This document shows positions 24,200-31,893 of a DNA stretch of 40,268 nt, piece by piece (positions within the stretch are counted from its first letter, which is position 1; every line of letters starts with the position of its first letter). A model generated the notes under the pieces. That model ran no database searches. It saw nothing but the letters and a program-made list of their open reading frames with translations, and was not told the origin of the DNA. Source of the DNA: CAYVAR01 sp964449675 (GTDB lineage: Bacteria; Patescibacteriota; Microgenomatia; UBA10105; UBA927); NCBI GenBank assembly GCA_964449675.1, contig CAYVAR010000011.1, positions 1-40,268 on the forward strand. The letters are read 5' to 3'. Both the position numbers and the translations under genes were made by a program.

Positions 24200-26734
24200 T
24201 TACGCATCATCTTGTTCCTGCTCGCCACGCTCTTCGCCAAGCATAAGAGGAATGAGTTCATCAAGAAATGCTATTGCTGAGCCTTCAGCCGCAACATACC
24301 GCCGTTCGTAGCGTACTGGAAGAGAAAACATCTCTTCTTCCGTCAGCGCCGGTCGCGTATAGGCAACGACGAAGGTATCGCGATACAAAGGCCACCCTTC
24401 TCTACCGGAGAGTATGTCAGTAAGATACCCTCCAGAATCCGGATCAAGAAGCGGTCGCAGCTGAAGTTTCGGTGGCAATCCGCTCATCGCTTCTCGTTTA
24501 GGCTCAGACGGTTGACGAAACTGACTGCGAATTTCGACAGCTTTCTCATACGCCGCCGCGTACTCATGGGGTGGAGCGTTCGTCAGCTCACGAGTCGCAC
24601 CTGCATATGCCAATACCTGTTCATCGGAAACATACGTTCGCCGATGGCTATCGATGTGCCGCACAACCAATCCAGCTAGTTCTTGCTCCTCCTCTATCGC
24701 CTCAACCAACTCTCCGGCGTCAACAACTTCCTCTTCGGGTTCTCCACTAGCTCTTCCTATATATCGAAAAGACTTCCTTGGTGCCGGCCGCTCATACACC
24801 ACGCCTTCTCCCTCCGTATCTGCATCTACTTCACTAGCTCCCGCTCCATCTCCTTCCTCTTGAGACTCTGGATCTTTCTGCTCTCTTATGACAAGGTCTC
24901 CTCTTTTCACGTAATCCCGTAGCGACGCAAGCACAATGGTGGTTATAACCGAAAGAAGATCCGGATCAAAAATGCTTTCGTCGATATCCCACCTGCATGT
25001 ATATGTTTGCGGATAGACTTCTCCGGAAAGTCCAATATGCGATCCCTCAAATACAAAGCGAAAACCGATGGGAGCTCGCGCGGATTCACCAAACTTCATT
25101 GAAATACTCTCAAACCCGAGTATGTGCGGGAGGGTCCTATCAGGAAACCGCAATGTGTGGGAGATAGCTGGATGCGGCCAATAGTCGATTTCAGCAAGTT
25201 CTTGGAGTAGACGCGCGTTCACCTCCCCTAGCTGCGGCGTTATCTCTCCCATCCTCGCCAAGTAATGCTCACCGAGGTTTTCCCGTATGAGCTTGAGAAG
25301 CTCTGCCGTAAGCTCTTTATCATAGTTTTTGAGTGCGTTCGTAGAAAATCCATCGAGAAATCGAGCAGTGTTGCTACGTGCGGCCCATACCCCCCAGAGT
25401 CTCGTGCTTGCCTTTTCCCTAAGCCCTCCCCAATGCAATTGAAAAAGGTAGTGGATGGTACGGTCAGCAATAATCATGCTGCTGCCGCCCTGGTTTAAAT
25501 GATAGGCCGTAGCAAGATGTACGATCGGGCTGTAGCCGATCGCTTCTTCTTCCGCCATCTCCGAGTGAAATCCGCGCAGTATCGAGACAGCATGGGCAAG
25601 GGACCCAAATACCGTGAGGCCGAGAATATGAGCCTGTGTCGGCTGTAATCGGGACAAAGCTTGTGCAAAATGCTTATCAAGCGACCGATCTACCGATTGA
25701 AAACTGAGCACATGTTCTGGTAGCAATTGTGTACCCACATCTTCAATAAGGTGGGGAAGAAACAGTTTTTCGCCGAGCCACTTTTGGAAAAGAAATAGCT
25801 TCCACGCAACATCCTGCTGCGCTTGTCCATACGCTTCATCTTGAGAATTATACGTACCAGGGAAAACAAAAAGTTCTTTGAACTTTTCCCACACATAATC
25901 TCCCTTAGGAAGTGACTTAAGATACGAAAGGATAAGCGTGCCGAGAGCTTCAGTATCGTTTGAAGAAACATCGATTATATCCGCAAAAGAAACGCCTTGT
26001 TCCTCAAATCGGTGGGTATACATGGTAGGAAGACCTTCGCAATGTCCCCCTCGAAAAAGCGCTTGCAGTACGTTAAAGCGAAGCTTGGCAAAGTCATAGA
26101 TCTCTTCACGATCAAAATCATCAAATGCGTTTGCAACGTCAACGTACGTCTGGATCACTGAATCAAATCCTGCTTTATCTCGATCAAGTATTGCTCGACC
26201 ATTGACAATGATTTGAACTATCGGGATTGGCGGTGGTTTATCTTGTGATCGATCAAGCGAAGTGAATGCTATTGATACTGCATGAGCAAAATCTTTAAGC
26301 GCTGGAGTATTTGGTGCGGCTTGATGCTGGAATTTGGACTTTCTAATTGCAGTCGTGAGACGTGATACGCGTTCTGCAGTCTTCTCAAATAGATCAAAGC
26401 GACGGCGGATGACCTCTGGCGACTCAAAATCAGGAGGGACGAGAAGCTTGTGGCATACACCCACATGAGTGAGATATGTGTCCATGCCTTCGAGAATGTG
26501 AACACCACCACTGCGACTTACTTTCCCTGGACTGGCTATCGCTCCATTAGCAATCTCAATCACCTGAAGCATGGAAAGGCAATCCAAATTTTCCTCGCAG
26601 GCAAAGGTTACCAGCTGATCTCCCGCCCGCTCGATGGGGTCTTTCTTTCCTTTTTCAATCGCCACCTCAAAATTCCCCTTGAGCCGTTCAAGAGTATCTT
26701 CTCGCGTTGATCGATCAACTTCAGCTAGTGCCAT
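24200..26734 (-). CDS. Large orphan protein (844 aa)
   Basis: Mostly helical in the first 450 residues (SREDTL-like charged helices; TAIRKSKFQHQAAPNTPALK), a beta-rich stretch near 540-600 (IGFRFVFEGSHIGLSGEVYP), then an acidic low-complexity linker about 625-690 and a C-terminal domain (VVAYTRPALTEEEMFSLPVR). No signal peptide, membrane segment, nucleotide-binding motif or nuclease motif seen. It is upstream of the four other minus-strand orphans and may be their partner. Family unknown. Confidence 0.65.
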   Translation of the reverse strand: MALAEVDRSTREDTLERLKGNFEVAIEKGKKDPIERAGDQLVTFACEENLDCLSMLQVIEIANGAIASPGKVSRSGGVHILEGMDTYLTHVGVCHKLLVPPDFESPEVIRRRFDLFEKTAERVSRLTTAIRKSKFQHQAAPNTPALKDFAHAVSIAFTSLDRSQDKPPPIPIVQIIVNGRAILDRDKAGFDSVIQTYVDVANAFDDFDREEIYDFAKLRFNVLQALFRGGHCEGLPTMYTHRFEEQGVSFADIIDVSSNDTEALGTLILSYLKSLPKGDYVWEKFKELFVFPGTYNSQDEAYGQAQQDVAWKLFLFQKWLGEKLFLPHLIEDVGTQLLPEHVLSFQSVDRSLDKHFAQALSRLQPTQAHILGLTVFGSLAHAVSILRGFHSEMAEEEAIGYSPIVHLATAYHLNQGGSSMIIADRTIHYLFQLHWGGLREKASTRLWGVWAARSNTARFLDGFSTNALKNYDKELTAELLKLIRENLGEHYLARMGEITPQLGEVNARLLQELAEIDYWPHPAISHTLRFPDRTLPHILGFESISMKFGESARAPIGFRFVFEGSHIGLSGEVYPQTYTCRWDIDESIFDPDLLSVITTIVLASLRDYVKRGDLVIREQKDPESQEEGDGAGASEVDADTEGEGVVYERPAPRKSFRYIGRASGEPEEEVVDAGELVEAIEEEQELAGLVVRHIDSHRRTYVSDEQVLAYAGATRELTNAPPHEYAAAYEKAVEIRSQFRQPSEPKREAMSGLPPKLQLRPLLDPDSGGYLTDILSGREGWPLYRDTFVVAYTRPALTEEEMFSLPVRYERRYVAAEGSAIAFLDELIPLMLGEERGEQEQDDA

Positions 26735-26756
26735 AAAATCTTACTTATTTGTTTAA

Positions 26757-26818
26757 CTCACCACTCACCCTTCGACTTCGCTCAGGGCAAGCAACTCACA
26801 ACTCACCACTGTAAACAA
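26757..26818. repeat. AACTCACCACTCA word repeat enclosing a CTTCG...CAGGG palindrome
   Basis: Tandem words (AACTCACCACTCACC, AACTCACAACTCACCAC) surround CCCTTCGACTTCGCTCAGGG (26767-26787 region). Similar words recur at 27360-27480 and 29970-30040, and the CTTCG...CTCAGG element in variant forms at 30079, 35876 and 39516. Confidence 0.65.
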
Positions 26819-26856
26819 GAATGGATGGCCGTGAGGATATCGCGAAAGAAAATGCC

Positions 26857-27066
26857 TTACGTAAATACGCTCTGGCGTACGCTTGGCGGAAACGCGCGCG
26901 AGGTTTCACGAAAAAACTTTGACGCATCAAGAATCTCGAGAAGAACAGTCTCACCTTTTTTGGTATAATGAATGATCAAATCTCCCGTTTGCTCTGCATA
27001 ATCAATGGGTTTTTTGTTAAATTCAATCATCATAACGTCGTCTTCTGGTTCGTAACGAATATTCAT
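26857..27066 (-). CDS. DUF2283 protein, second copy
   Basis: 69 residues opening MNIRYEPEDDVMMIEFNKKP, with GDLIIHYTKKGETVLLEILDASKFF, the same signature as 17371-17598. Its start overlaps the stop of the upstream DUF4258 gene by 4 nt (ATGA), indicating translational coupling. The gene order is the same as in the first copy. Together the two modules bracket the orphan genes between 17.1 and 27.3 kb. Confidence 0.75.
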   Translation of the reverse strand: MNIRYEPEDDVMMIEFNKKPIDYAEQTGDLIIHYTKKGETVLLEILDASKFFRETSRAFPPSVRQSVFT

Positions 27067-27323
27067 ACGTAGTACCTCCCTGTTTGCGCTGGATAAAAGG
27101 TAATCACGGTAATTATACTCCCTTCTTTCCTGTAAACAACCCGCAAAACATGACGATCATCAATCTGCTTTGATACGATGGTTTGAAATGGGTGTCTCCC
27201 AAGTTCTGAATGATCAGGATTGGTGATAACTTTTCGAATCATTGCCTTAGTGACTACAAAATCATGACGAGCAAGGAATGCAAATTTATCAATTGCCGCA
27301 TGCCGTGTATAGCGTATCGTCAT
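27063..27323 (-). CDS. DUF4258 protein, second copy, possible toxin
   Basis: 86 residues from the ATG at 27321-27323 (MTIRYTRHAAIDKFAFLARH). The C-terminal half (DDRHVLRVVYRKEGSIITVITFYP) matches the first copy. I prefer this start to the one 21 nt upstream because TATACT (complement of 27330-27335) lies exactly 6 bp before it and the sequence then aligns with 17127. Basic, small, soluble. The toxin role is inferred from pairing with DUF2283. Confidence 0.68.
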   Translation of the reverse strand: MTIRYTRHAAIDKFAFLARHDFVVTKAMIRKVITNPDHSELGRHPFQTIVSKQIDDRHVLRVVYRKEGSIITVITFYPAQTGRYYV

Positions 27324-27359
27324 ATACCCAGTATACCTCCCCACAGCTTTTCAATGTGC

Positions 27360-27510
27360 AATCTTTTTCTCACCACTCATCACTTACAACCTACCACCTA
27401 CAACTCACAACTTTTCTCACCCTCCTCTACCCACAACTTTTTCTTAACTTACAACTTACAACCTACAACTCATCCTGCAAAGCAGGATCTCGCTCCGCGA
27501 GACAACTATT
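27360..27510. repeat. Tandem ACAACTTACAACC words plus two small palindromes
   Basis: Words such as CACTTACAACCTACCACC and ACAACTCACAACTTTTC repeat irregularly to 27470, followed by ATCCTGCAAAGCAGGAT and TCTCGCTCCGCGAGA, each a short perfect palindrome. No gene is evident between 27345 and 27714. Spacing is irregular and there is no constant spacer length, so it is not a CRISPR array. Confidence 0.7.
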
Positions 27511-27628
27511 ATTATGGGTAAATAAGGATGGCCGTGAGGACGTGAGAGAAGTTTTGCAGGATTGATGCTGCAAATTAACTGTTTCACGCCTCACGGCTTA
27601 TCCTGGTTGTCTTTCATATTCCTCCTTC

Positions 27629-27665
27629 TCGACTCCTTCTCCGCTTCGGAGTCGAAATTTTTTTG
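27629..27665 (+). terminator. Hairpin with T-run
   Basis: TCGACTCC ... GGAGTCGA (27629-27655) followed by AATTTTTTT on the plus strand, a terminator-like structure. No obvious plus-strand gene ends here, so it may be a palindromic element that happens to look like a terminator. Confidence 0.4.
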
Positions 27666-27714
27666 TCGCCGTGGTGCAGGAGCGGCGGCGACTTGTTTGA
27701 CTTGGCGGTCATGA

Positions 27715-29292
27715 CTAGATCGTCCCGAACATCAGGATGAGAAAGATCCCCATCATGACTTCGAGCCCGATCACATCCCACGGCGTTCGGATTGTCAAGA
27801 AGCCGAGCCGAACGTCCGTGTAGGAATGCGACGTTGCCACAATTTCGCCAGTAAGGACTTCCTTGGCGAGCGTTGCGCCGATCCAGTTGGCAACGAGCGT
27901 CATCAACAGGGCCATGGCGTAGTACAGCCATGCCCAATCGGGATCGCTGATGAAGCCCGCTCGGATCATGCCACGGCTGGCAGCGTAGTACACCACCAAT
28001 CCGAGCACCGCCAAGACGGGTCCTCCCCACGAAGGCTTGCCGTCTTTCTGAGTTGGTTTTACGGATTCCCAGCCGTAAAACCCGATGGCGACCACGCACA
28101 GCGCGTAGATCAGCAGGCTGAACTGGATCGCCGCCCATTCCTTGTGCTGCAGGAGTCTGATCATCTGTCCCATGCTCACCACCGGCGCTTCTGATATCCC
28201 GAAGGCAACTTGCATGAGCCCGAGGGATCCGACGGTCAAACCGGCCACGACGAGAAGCCCGCTGTATAGTGCCGACGCTGTGTAATCCGGCGTGGGCAAG
28301 CGCACCACCGCATAAACCGCCACCACCGAGGAGACGATTACCAGCCACCCGATCGTGTGCTGATCAGTGAAATTGAACGGTGGTGTGGCCAGCGCGGCCC
28401 GGATAGGGGCCCAGTTGATAACGTACAGCGCTATTACACAGGCCGCCGGCACTGTCACGTCATGAATCTGTTTGACGAGCCATCGGTCGAGTAATGCGAG
28501 CCCGATGAGAAGGACCCCGAGGGTCAGCAGCATCCCTTGCACCGGGCCGATCCACGCGGCGCTTGCCAGATCGATCGGCTGGATCTGCGGCATCGGGGGC
28601 GGCTGGATCGTGATCGGCGCCGACGGTGCGATCGGGGCTGATGTGAAGATGCCCACTACAATCGGAATCAACGCCAGCAATCCAACCGCGGCGAATACCC
28701 ATGCCATGCTGAGTACCCATTTGGGCGCGAGCACGACGACCTCGGCAACGACGGCTCGCTCGGGGCGGACGGTCGCACTGCCATCGATGAACTTCGGGTG
28801 GGAGACCTTGATACGGATCGGTTTGCCACCAGTCGCGATGTTGGCGATCGTAACTGAACCTTGAGTCCCTGTCACGTGGAGCTTCTCGGGCACCGTGTCG
28901 TTCACGATTACCGTCGCGTCTTTGACAGGAGTACGGTGTCCTTCGAGTCCGGACTGTACCGTGACCGTGAGCGTCACCGTCGCCGGGATGGCGGCGGGAC
29001 CCGCGGGGCGGGCTCCGGGTTGGCCGGGGCGCGGCTGGACTTGTGCCGACTGGCGGCCGAAGGGCCAGAAGTCACGGACCCAAGCGAATCGGCCGGGCTG
29101 GGCCGCGGGAGCGGCCTGTTGCGCCGGCTGTGGGGCCCCGACCGGGGGTCCCGCTGGCCGGATGACCGGCGCGGGGAGCGCTTGGGGCAGGGGGATGGCC
29201 CGGGGGGCAGGGGGTGCGCCGGGGGTGGGACCGCCAGCCGGAGGCTGGACGGGCCTCGGGGGTCCGATCCTCTGAGGTGGACTTGCTGACAT
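27715..29292 (-). CDS. Multi-pass membrane protein with Pro-rich N-terminus, GC-rich
   Basis: 525 residues from the ATG at 29290-29292, chosen because GAGGAGAG lies 6 bp upstream; the longer frame to 29340 lacks such a site. Residues 1-110 are Pro/Ala/Gly-rich and probably disordered. A beta domain of carboxypeptidase-regulatory type follows (VTLTVTVQSGLEGHRTPVKD, then VTIANIATGGKPIRIKV), then about nine membrane segments to the C-terminus. Function unknown. GC content and codon use are far above the surrounding genes, and the strong Shine-Dalgarno contrasts with leaderless neighbours, which suggests transfer from another lineage. Confidence 0.75.
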   Translation of the reverse strand: MSASPPQRIGPPRPVQPPAGGPTPGAPPAPRAIPLPQALPAPVIRPAGPPVGAPQPAQQAAPAAQPGRFAWVRDFWPFGRQSAQVQPRPGQPGARPAGPAAIPATVTLTVTVQSGLEGHRTPVKDATVIVNDTVPEKLHVTGTQGSVTIANIATGGKPIRIKVSHPKFIDGSATVRPERAVVAEVVVLAPKWVLSMAWVFAAVGLLALIPIVVGIFTSAPIAPSAPITIQPPPMPQIQPIDLASAAWIGPVQGMLLTLGVLLIGLALLDRWLVKQIHDVTVPAACVIALYVINWAPIRAALATPPFNFTDQHTIGWLVIVSSVVAVYAVVRLPTPDYTASALYSGLLVVAGLTVGSLGLMQVAFGISEAPVVSMGQMIRLLQHKEWAAIQFSLLIYALCVVAIGFYGWESVKPTQKDGKPSWGGPVLAVLGLVVYYAASRGMIRAGFISDPDWAWLYYAMALLMTLVANWIGATLAKEVLTGEIVATSHSYTDVRLGFLTIRTPWDVIGLEVMMGIFLILMFGTI

Positions 29293-29445
29293 GTTATTCT
29301 CTCCTCGCGTGGCGAAGCCACGCTTTTTTGATTTTGACACTCAATAATGTCGTCACAAAGAGTCGTCTGTGTCTAAGACAACTCTCCAGTTATGCTTTTC
29401 ATCCCTCAGAAAGACTCGGGACCGTCAGCATCCGACGGATCTATT

Positions 29446-29634
29446 CTATTTGCTGCGCGACCCGATCCACGCGCTCGCAATCACTGCGCCGCCGCTGATC
29501 ACGCCAACGGCGACGAGGATCAATACGATCGTCTGCCCACTTTTCACTTCACCCCCCATGGGAGTGTTCATGAAAAAGAAAAGCAATCCGATCATGAGCG
29601 CGAACGCGAGGAACCGTGCGATCATTGGGTGCAT
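29446..29634 (-). CDS. Small two-TM membrane protein, same GC-rich cassette
   Basis: 62 residues from the ATG at 29632-29634 (MHPMIARFLAFALMIGLLFF), with AGGAGG 4 bp upstream. Two hydrophobic helices (about 5-22 and 36-56) are joined by a short polar loop. It shares high GC and a Shine-Dalgarno start with the next gene and is probably cotranscribed. Size and two-helix layout recall small pilin-like or holin-like proteins, but nothing specific can be claimed. Confidence 0.65.
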   Translation of the reverse strand: MHPMIARFLAFALMIGLLFFFMNTPMGGEVKSGQTIVLILVAVGVISGGAVIASAWIGSRSK

Positions 29635-29716
29635 CTCCTCACCTCCTCTCATTTTTTGATTTGGGATGGACCCATCGACGGGAAAACAAAAATTACCAAA
29701 TTACATTGTTACATTG

Positions 29717-29797
29717 AGGACTTACGCAAGATTCCCGGAATCGGGGTACTTTGATTCCGGGAATCGATCTCACGCGAGGCGTAAGTGCGTAAGTCCT
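29717..29797. mobile_element. MITE-like element, 81 bp
   Basis: Perfect 12-bp terminal inverted repeats AGGACTTACGCA (29717-29728) and TGCGTAAGTCCT (29786-29797). Inside, a second perfect inverted pair ATTCCCGGAATC (29731-29742) / GATTCCGGGAAT (29753-29764). It encodes nothing. The termini match the element at 30388-30516. No clear target-site duplication. Confidence 0.7.
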
Positions 29798-29913
29798 ACA
29801 TCAAAGATAAGTCAAAGAAAAAATAATCATTTGTTTCCTCATCGATGGGTCCACGTTATTGAAAGAAGGTATGAAATCCCTTTAATCCTCAACCAATTCC
29901 CTTTCCCCACAAT

Positions 29914-29949
29914 GTTGACAAAAATCCGCACGTGCGGTATTTTGTCAAC
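29914..29949. repeat. 36-bp near-perfect palindrome
   Basis: GTTGACAAAA-AT-CCGCAC followed by its mirror GTGCGG-TA-TTTTGTCAAC. No loop is needed beyond the central CACGTG. It may be an operator or a palindromic repeat. No gene is seen between 29653 and 30148. Confidence 0.75.
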
Positions 29950-29969
29950 GCCTCTATTCCTCTACCTTA

Positions 29970-30040
29970 CTAACTCACCACATATAACCCACAACCTACA
30001 ACTCACTACTCGTAACCCAACACTCATAACTATTATTTAG
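29970..30040. repeat. ACAACTCACTACTC word repeat
   Basis: Irregular tandem words (ACTCACCACATATAACCC, ACAACCTACAACTCACTAC, ACTCATAACTATT), the same type as 26757-26818 and 27360-27470. Confidence 0.6.
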
Positions 30041-30050
30041 AAGCTATATC

Positions 30051-30156
30051 AAAACCTATTGTTCGAGCGCAAGTCGAGAACCCTTCGGGAAGACTCAGGG
30101 CGAGAACTTCTCGACTCGGTCGCTTGAAGCTCCCTCGCTCGAAGAATAATGGTTTT
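30051..30156. repeat. 106-bp hairpin element
   Basis: Outer arms AAAACCTATTGTTCGAGCG and CGCTCGAAGAATAATGGTTTT are complementary with a few mismatches; inner GTCGAGAA / TTCTCGAC and CTTCGGGAAGACTCAGGG add secondary palindromes. It shares the CTCGAA-AATAATG segment with the MITE-like element at 30388-30516. Confidence 0.6.
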
Positions 30157-30268
30157 GTTACCAGTTTTAGACAACCAGGATGTTAAAGAGCTACTGCACC
30201 GCAGTTGCGATGCATCCGCCAACAAACTCACATTGCGCCGTATTCAAATAGAATTAAAACAGGCGTAA
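30149..30268 (+). CDS. Small ORF (39 aa), possibly a gene remnant
   Basis: Translates to MVLLPVLDNQDVKELLHRSC followed by a basic helical stretch (KLTLRRIQIELKQA). The ATG lies inside the preceding hairpin element, so its start may be borrowed. It could be the tail of a lost gene. Confidence 0.25.
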   Translation: MVLLPVLDNQDVKELLHRSCDASANKLTLRRIQIELKQA

Positions 30269-30378
30269 AGCAAGTTGTGGCGGAAAAGTGCAATCACTCG
30301 AATGTCTTAAGTCACATATGCATGCATATGAGTCAATACGATTCGAGCGCTTCTTATGATAGATATCATGGTAATAAT

Positions 30379-30525
30379 AGTTAGATTTAGGACTTACGCA
30401 TGTATTCTTCGAGTGAGGCGCTGTCAAGCGCCGAATCGAGAAGTGTCGTTGGATAGTTCTCGACTCGTGACGCGGGGCGTCACTTCGCTCGAACAATAAT
30501 GAAACTGCGTAACTCCAGTTAGATT
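30379..30525. mobile_element. MITE-like element with 9-bp target-site duplication
   Basis: The direct repeat AGTTAGATT at 30379-30387 and 30517-30525 flanks a 129-bp element that begins TAGGACTTACGCA and ends TGCGTAACTCC, imperfect inverted termini of the same type as the element at 29717. The interior is palindromic GC-rich DNA (GAGTCGAGAAC-type words). No ORF, so movement would need a transposase encoded elsewhere. Confidence 0.72.
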
Positions 30526-30579
30526 ATAGGCTGAATTATACTGCATATACGATTCACGTCAACTTTTTTCATCAAAAGG

Positions 30580-31014
30580 TCAATCATAATAATCAATTGG
30601 ATATTCATCTGCCTGTGGAAGAGGAGTAAATGATATTCGGAAATACGATGCTTCATCATTAACAATATATTCCACGTGAGGCTCTCCGAATCGCCCACCA
30701 ACCGAAGATATATCAAGACTATAAAGTATCTCTCTCATATCGGAATCTACTATACGCACACCTCCTGGCCCTACAGCAAAATAGCTCGTCGTTTCGCTTG
30801 CTTTTTCATACTGGACGACTGGGTGAAAAAATCTATCAGGGTAATTGATAACACGAACTAAAAGGCCATGCGCTGAAAACTCAACTTCAATCATACTTGC
30901 ATATTGAGCCAATTTTGCGTCAGATATGAATTCGCCAGCCGCTGTATCTCGTATATCCACAATATTCCTAGTAAATCCAGATTCAAAAAGAGCTACAAGT
31001 TCGTTTTTATTCAT
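30580..31014 (-). CDS. Hypothetical protein (144 aa)
   Basis: Opens MNKNELVALFESGFTRNIVD. Alternating hydrophobic/polar stretches (IEVEFSAHGLLVRVINYPDR, SYFAVGPGGVRIVDSDMREI) suggest a small alpha/beta fold. Soluble. No family recognised. It diverges from the 253-aa orphan at 31099, so the two may share a control region. Confidence 0.55.
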   Translation of the reverse strand: MNKNELVALFESGFTRNIVDIRDTAAGEFISDAKLAQYASMIEVEFSAHGLLVRVINYPDRFFHPVVQYEKASETTSYFAVGPGGVRIVDSDMREILYSLDISSVGGRFGEPHVEYIVNDEASYFRISFTPLPQADEYPIDYYD

Positions 31015-31098
31015 ATAGGCCGATAGTATAAATACGTAGAGACATAAGCTGAAGGATTATCCTATAGCACATATTTATGCTAAAATCAACTAATTGGC

Positions 31099-31860
31099 AT
31101 GCTTACTGAAATACCGGCAGACTATCCCGCGCTAAGTTTTGAGCAAATTGATCGCATGTTGAGCGAACATGTCTACCTCAGAGATTCACTGACAGAGCTT
31201 GAAGAGTCTATGCTGCGCATGGGTATTCTAAAGGAGACCGATAATAGAGAACCATATTATGACGATAGAGATGATGAAACGATAAAAGGTTTTGCTTATA
31301 CTCCCGATGACGACCGGTATCGAGTTGTTTTGGCAGTAATCGATCGGCCGGAAGATGTTGTCGTCCCTACACTTCTTATGTTTGAGACATGGATCCAAAC
31401 TTCCGAAGGTGTCATACACGTCCGCGCTGTATTTGAAGACAGCGCCGAGCACGGAAAATCTGACGGCAGGATACGCAACTCATCAATATCTTTTGGTCTG
31501 TGTGACCCGGATGATGTACCTTTGTCAACCATAGATCTCTACGTATACTCCCATCCCGGGTGGGAAGAACGCCATATAACCGTTGACGATATATTTTGGT
31601 CATCTGATCCCTATCAAAGATCAAGTAGCGAAGAAGCACGTATTGCTATTATTCAAAAAGTATGGCCTATTGGTTTAGATCCGCAGATTCTCTTTGATGC
31701 GACGCATGCTGACATTCTAGAGTTTATTAAGATTATAACTGCTGGCACAGTTGACTTTAATCAATTCAGCGACTCGACGCCAGGCGAAGTCCTCAATGCA
31801 ATAAGCGTAGCATTTTCCCCGGAGACCGGATTGAATTCGTCCTCAAGCTATCTTCAATGA
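31099..31860 (+). CDS. Hypothetical protein (253 aa)
   Basis: Acidic, soluble. Includes a beta-rich core (DRYRVVLAVIDRPEDVVVPT, SISFGLCDPDDVPLSTIDLY) and a helical end. No known motif. A TAAAAT hexamer lies 12 bp before the ATG. The gene ends in TGA, which together with other TGA-terminated genes argues against UGA recoding in this organism. Confidence 0.55.
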   Translation: MLTEIPADYPALSFEQIDRMLSEHVYLRDSLTELEESMLRMGILKETDNREPYYDDRDDETIKGFAYTPDDDRYRVVLAVIDRPEDVVVPTLLMFETWIQTSEGVIHVRAVFEDSAEHGKSDGRIRNSSISFGLCDPDDVPLSTIDLYVYSHPGWEERHITVDDIFWSSDPYQRSSSEEARIAIIQKVWPIGLDPQILFDATHADILEFIKIITAGTVDFNQFSDSTPGEVLNAISVAFSPETGLNSSSSYLQ

Positions 31861-31893
31861 GATTCCCGGAAAGACTATGGTATACTCTTTTCC

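Noticed and set aside
27360..27480. Short repeats resembling a CRISPR array
   Set aside because: Repeat words are 10-15 bp, vary in sequence and are contiguous, with no constant spacers; no cas genes in the window.
27614..29321. Several long frames on both strands across the GC-rich genes
   Set aside because: High GC removes stop codons in all frames. Only the minus-strand frames with Shine-Dalgarno sites and membrane segments make sense.
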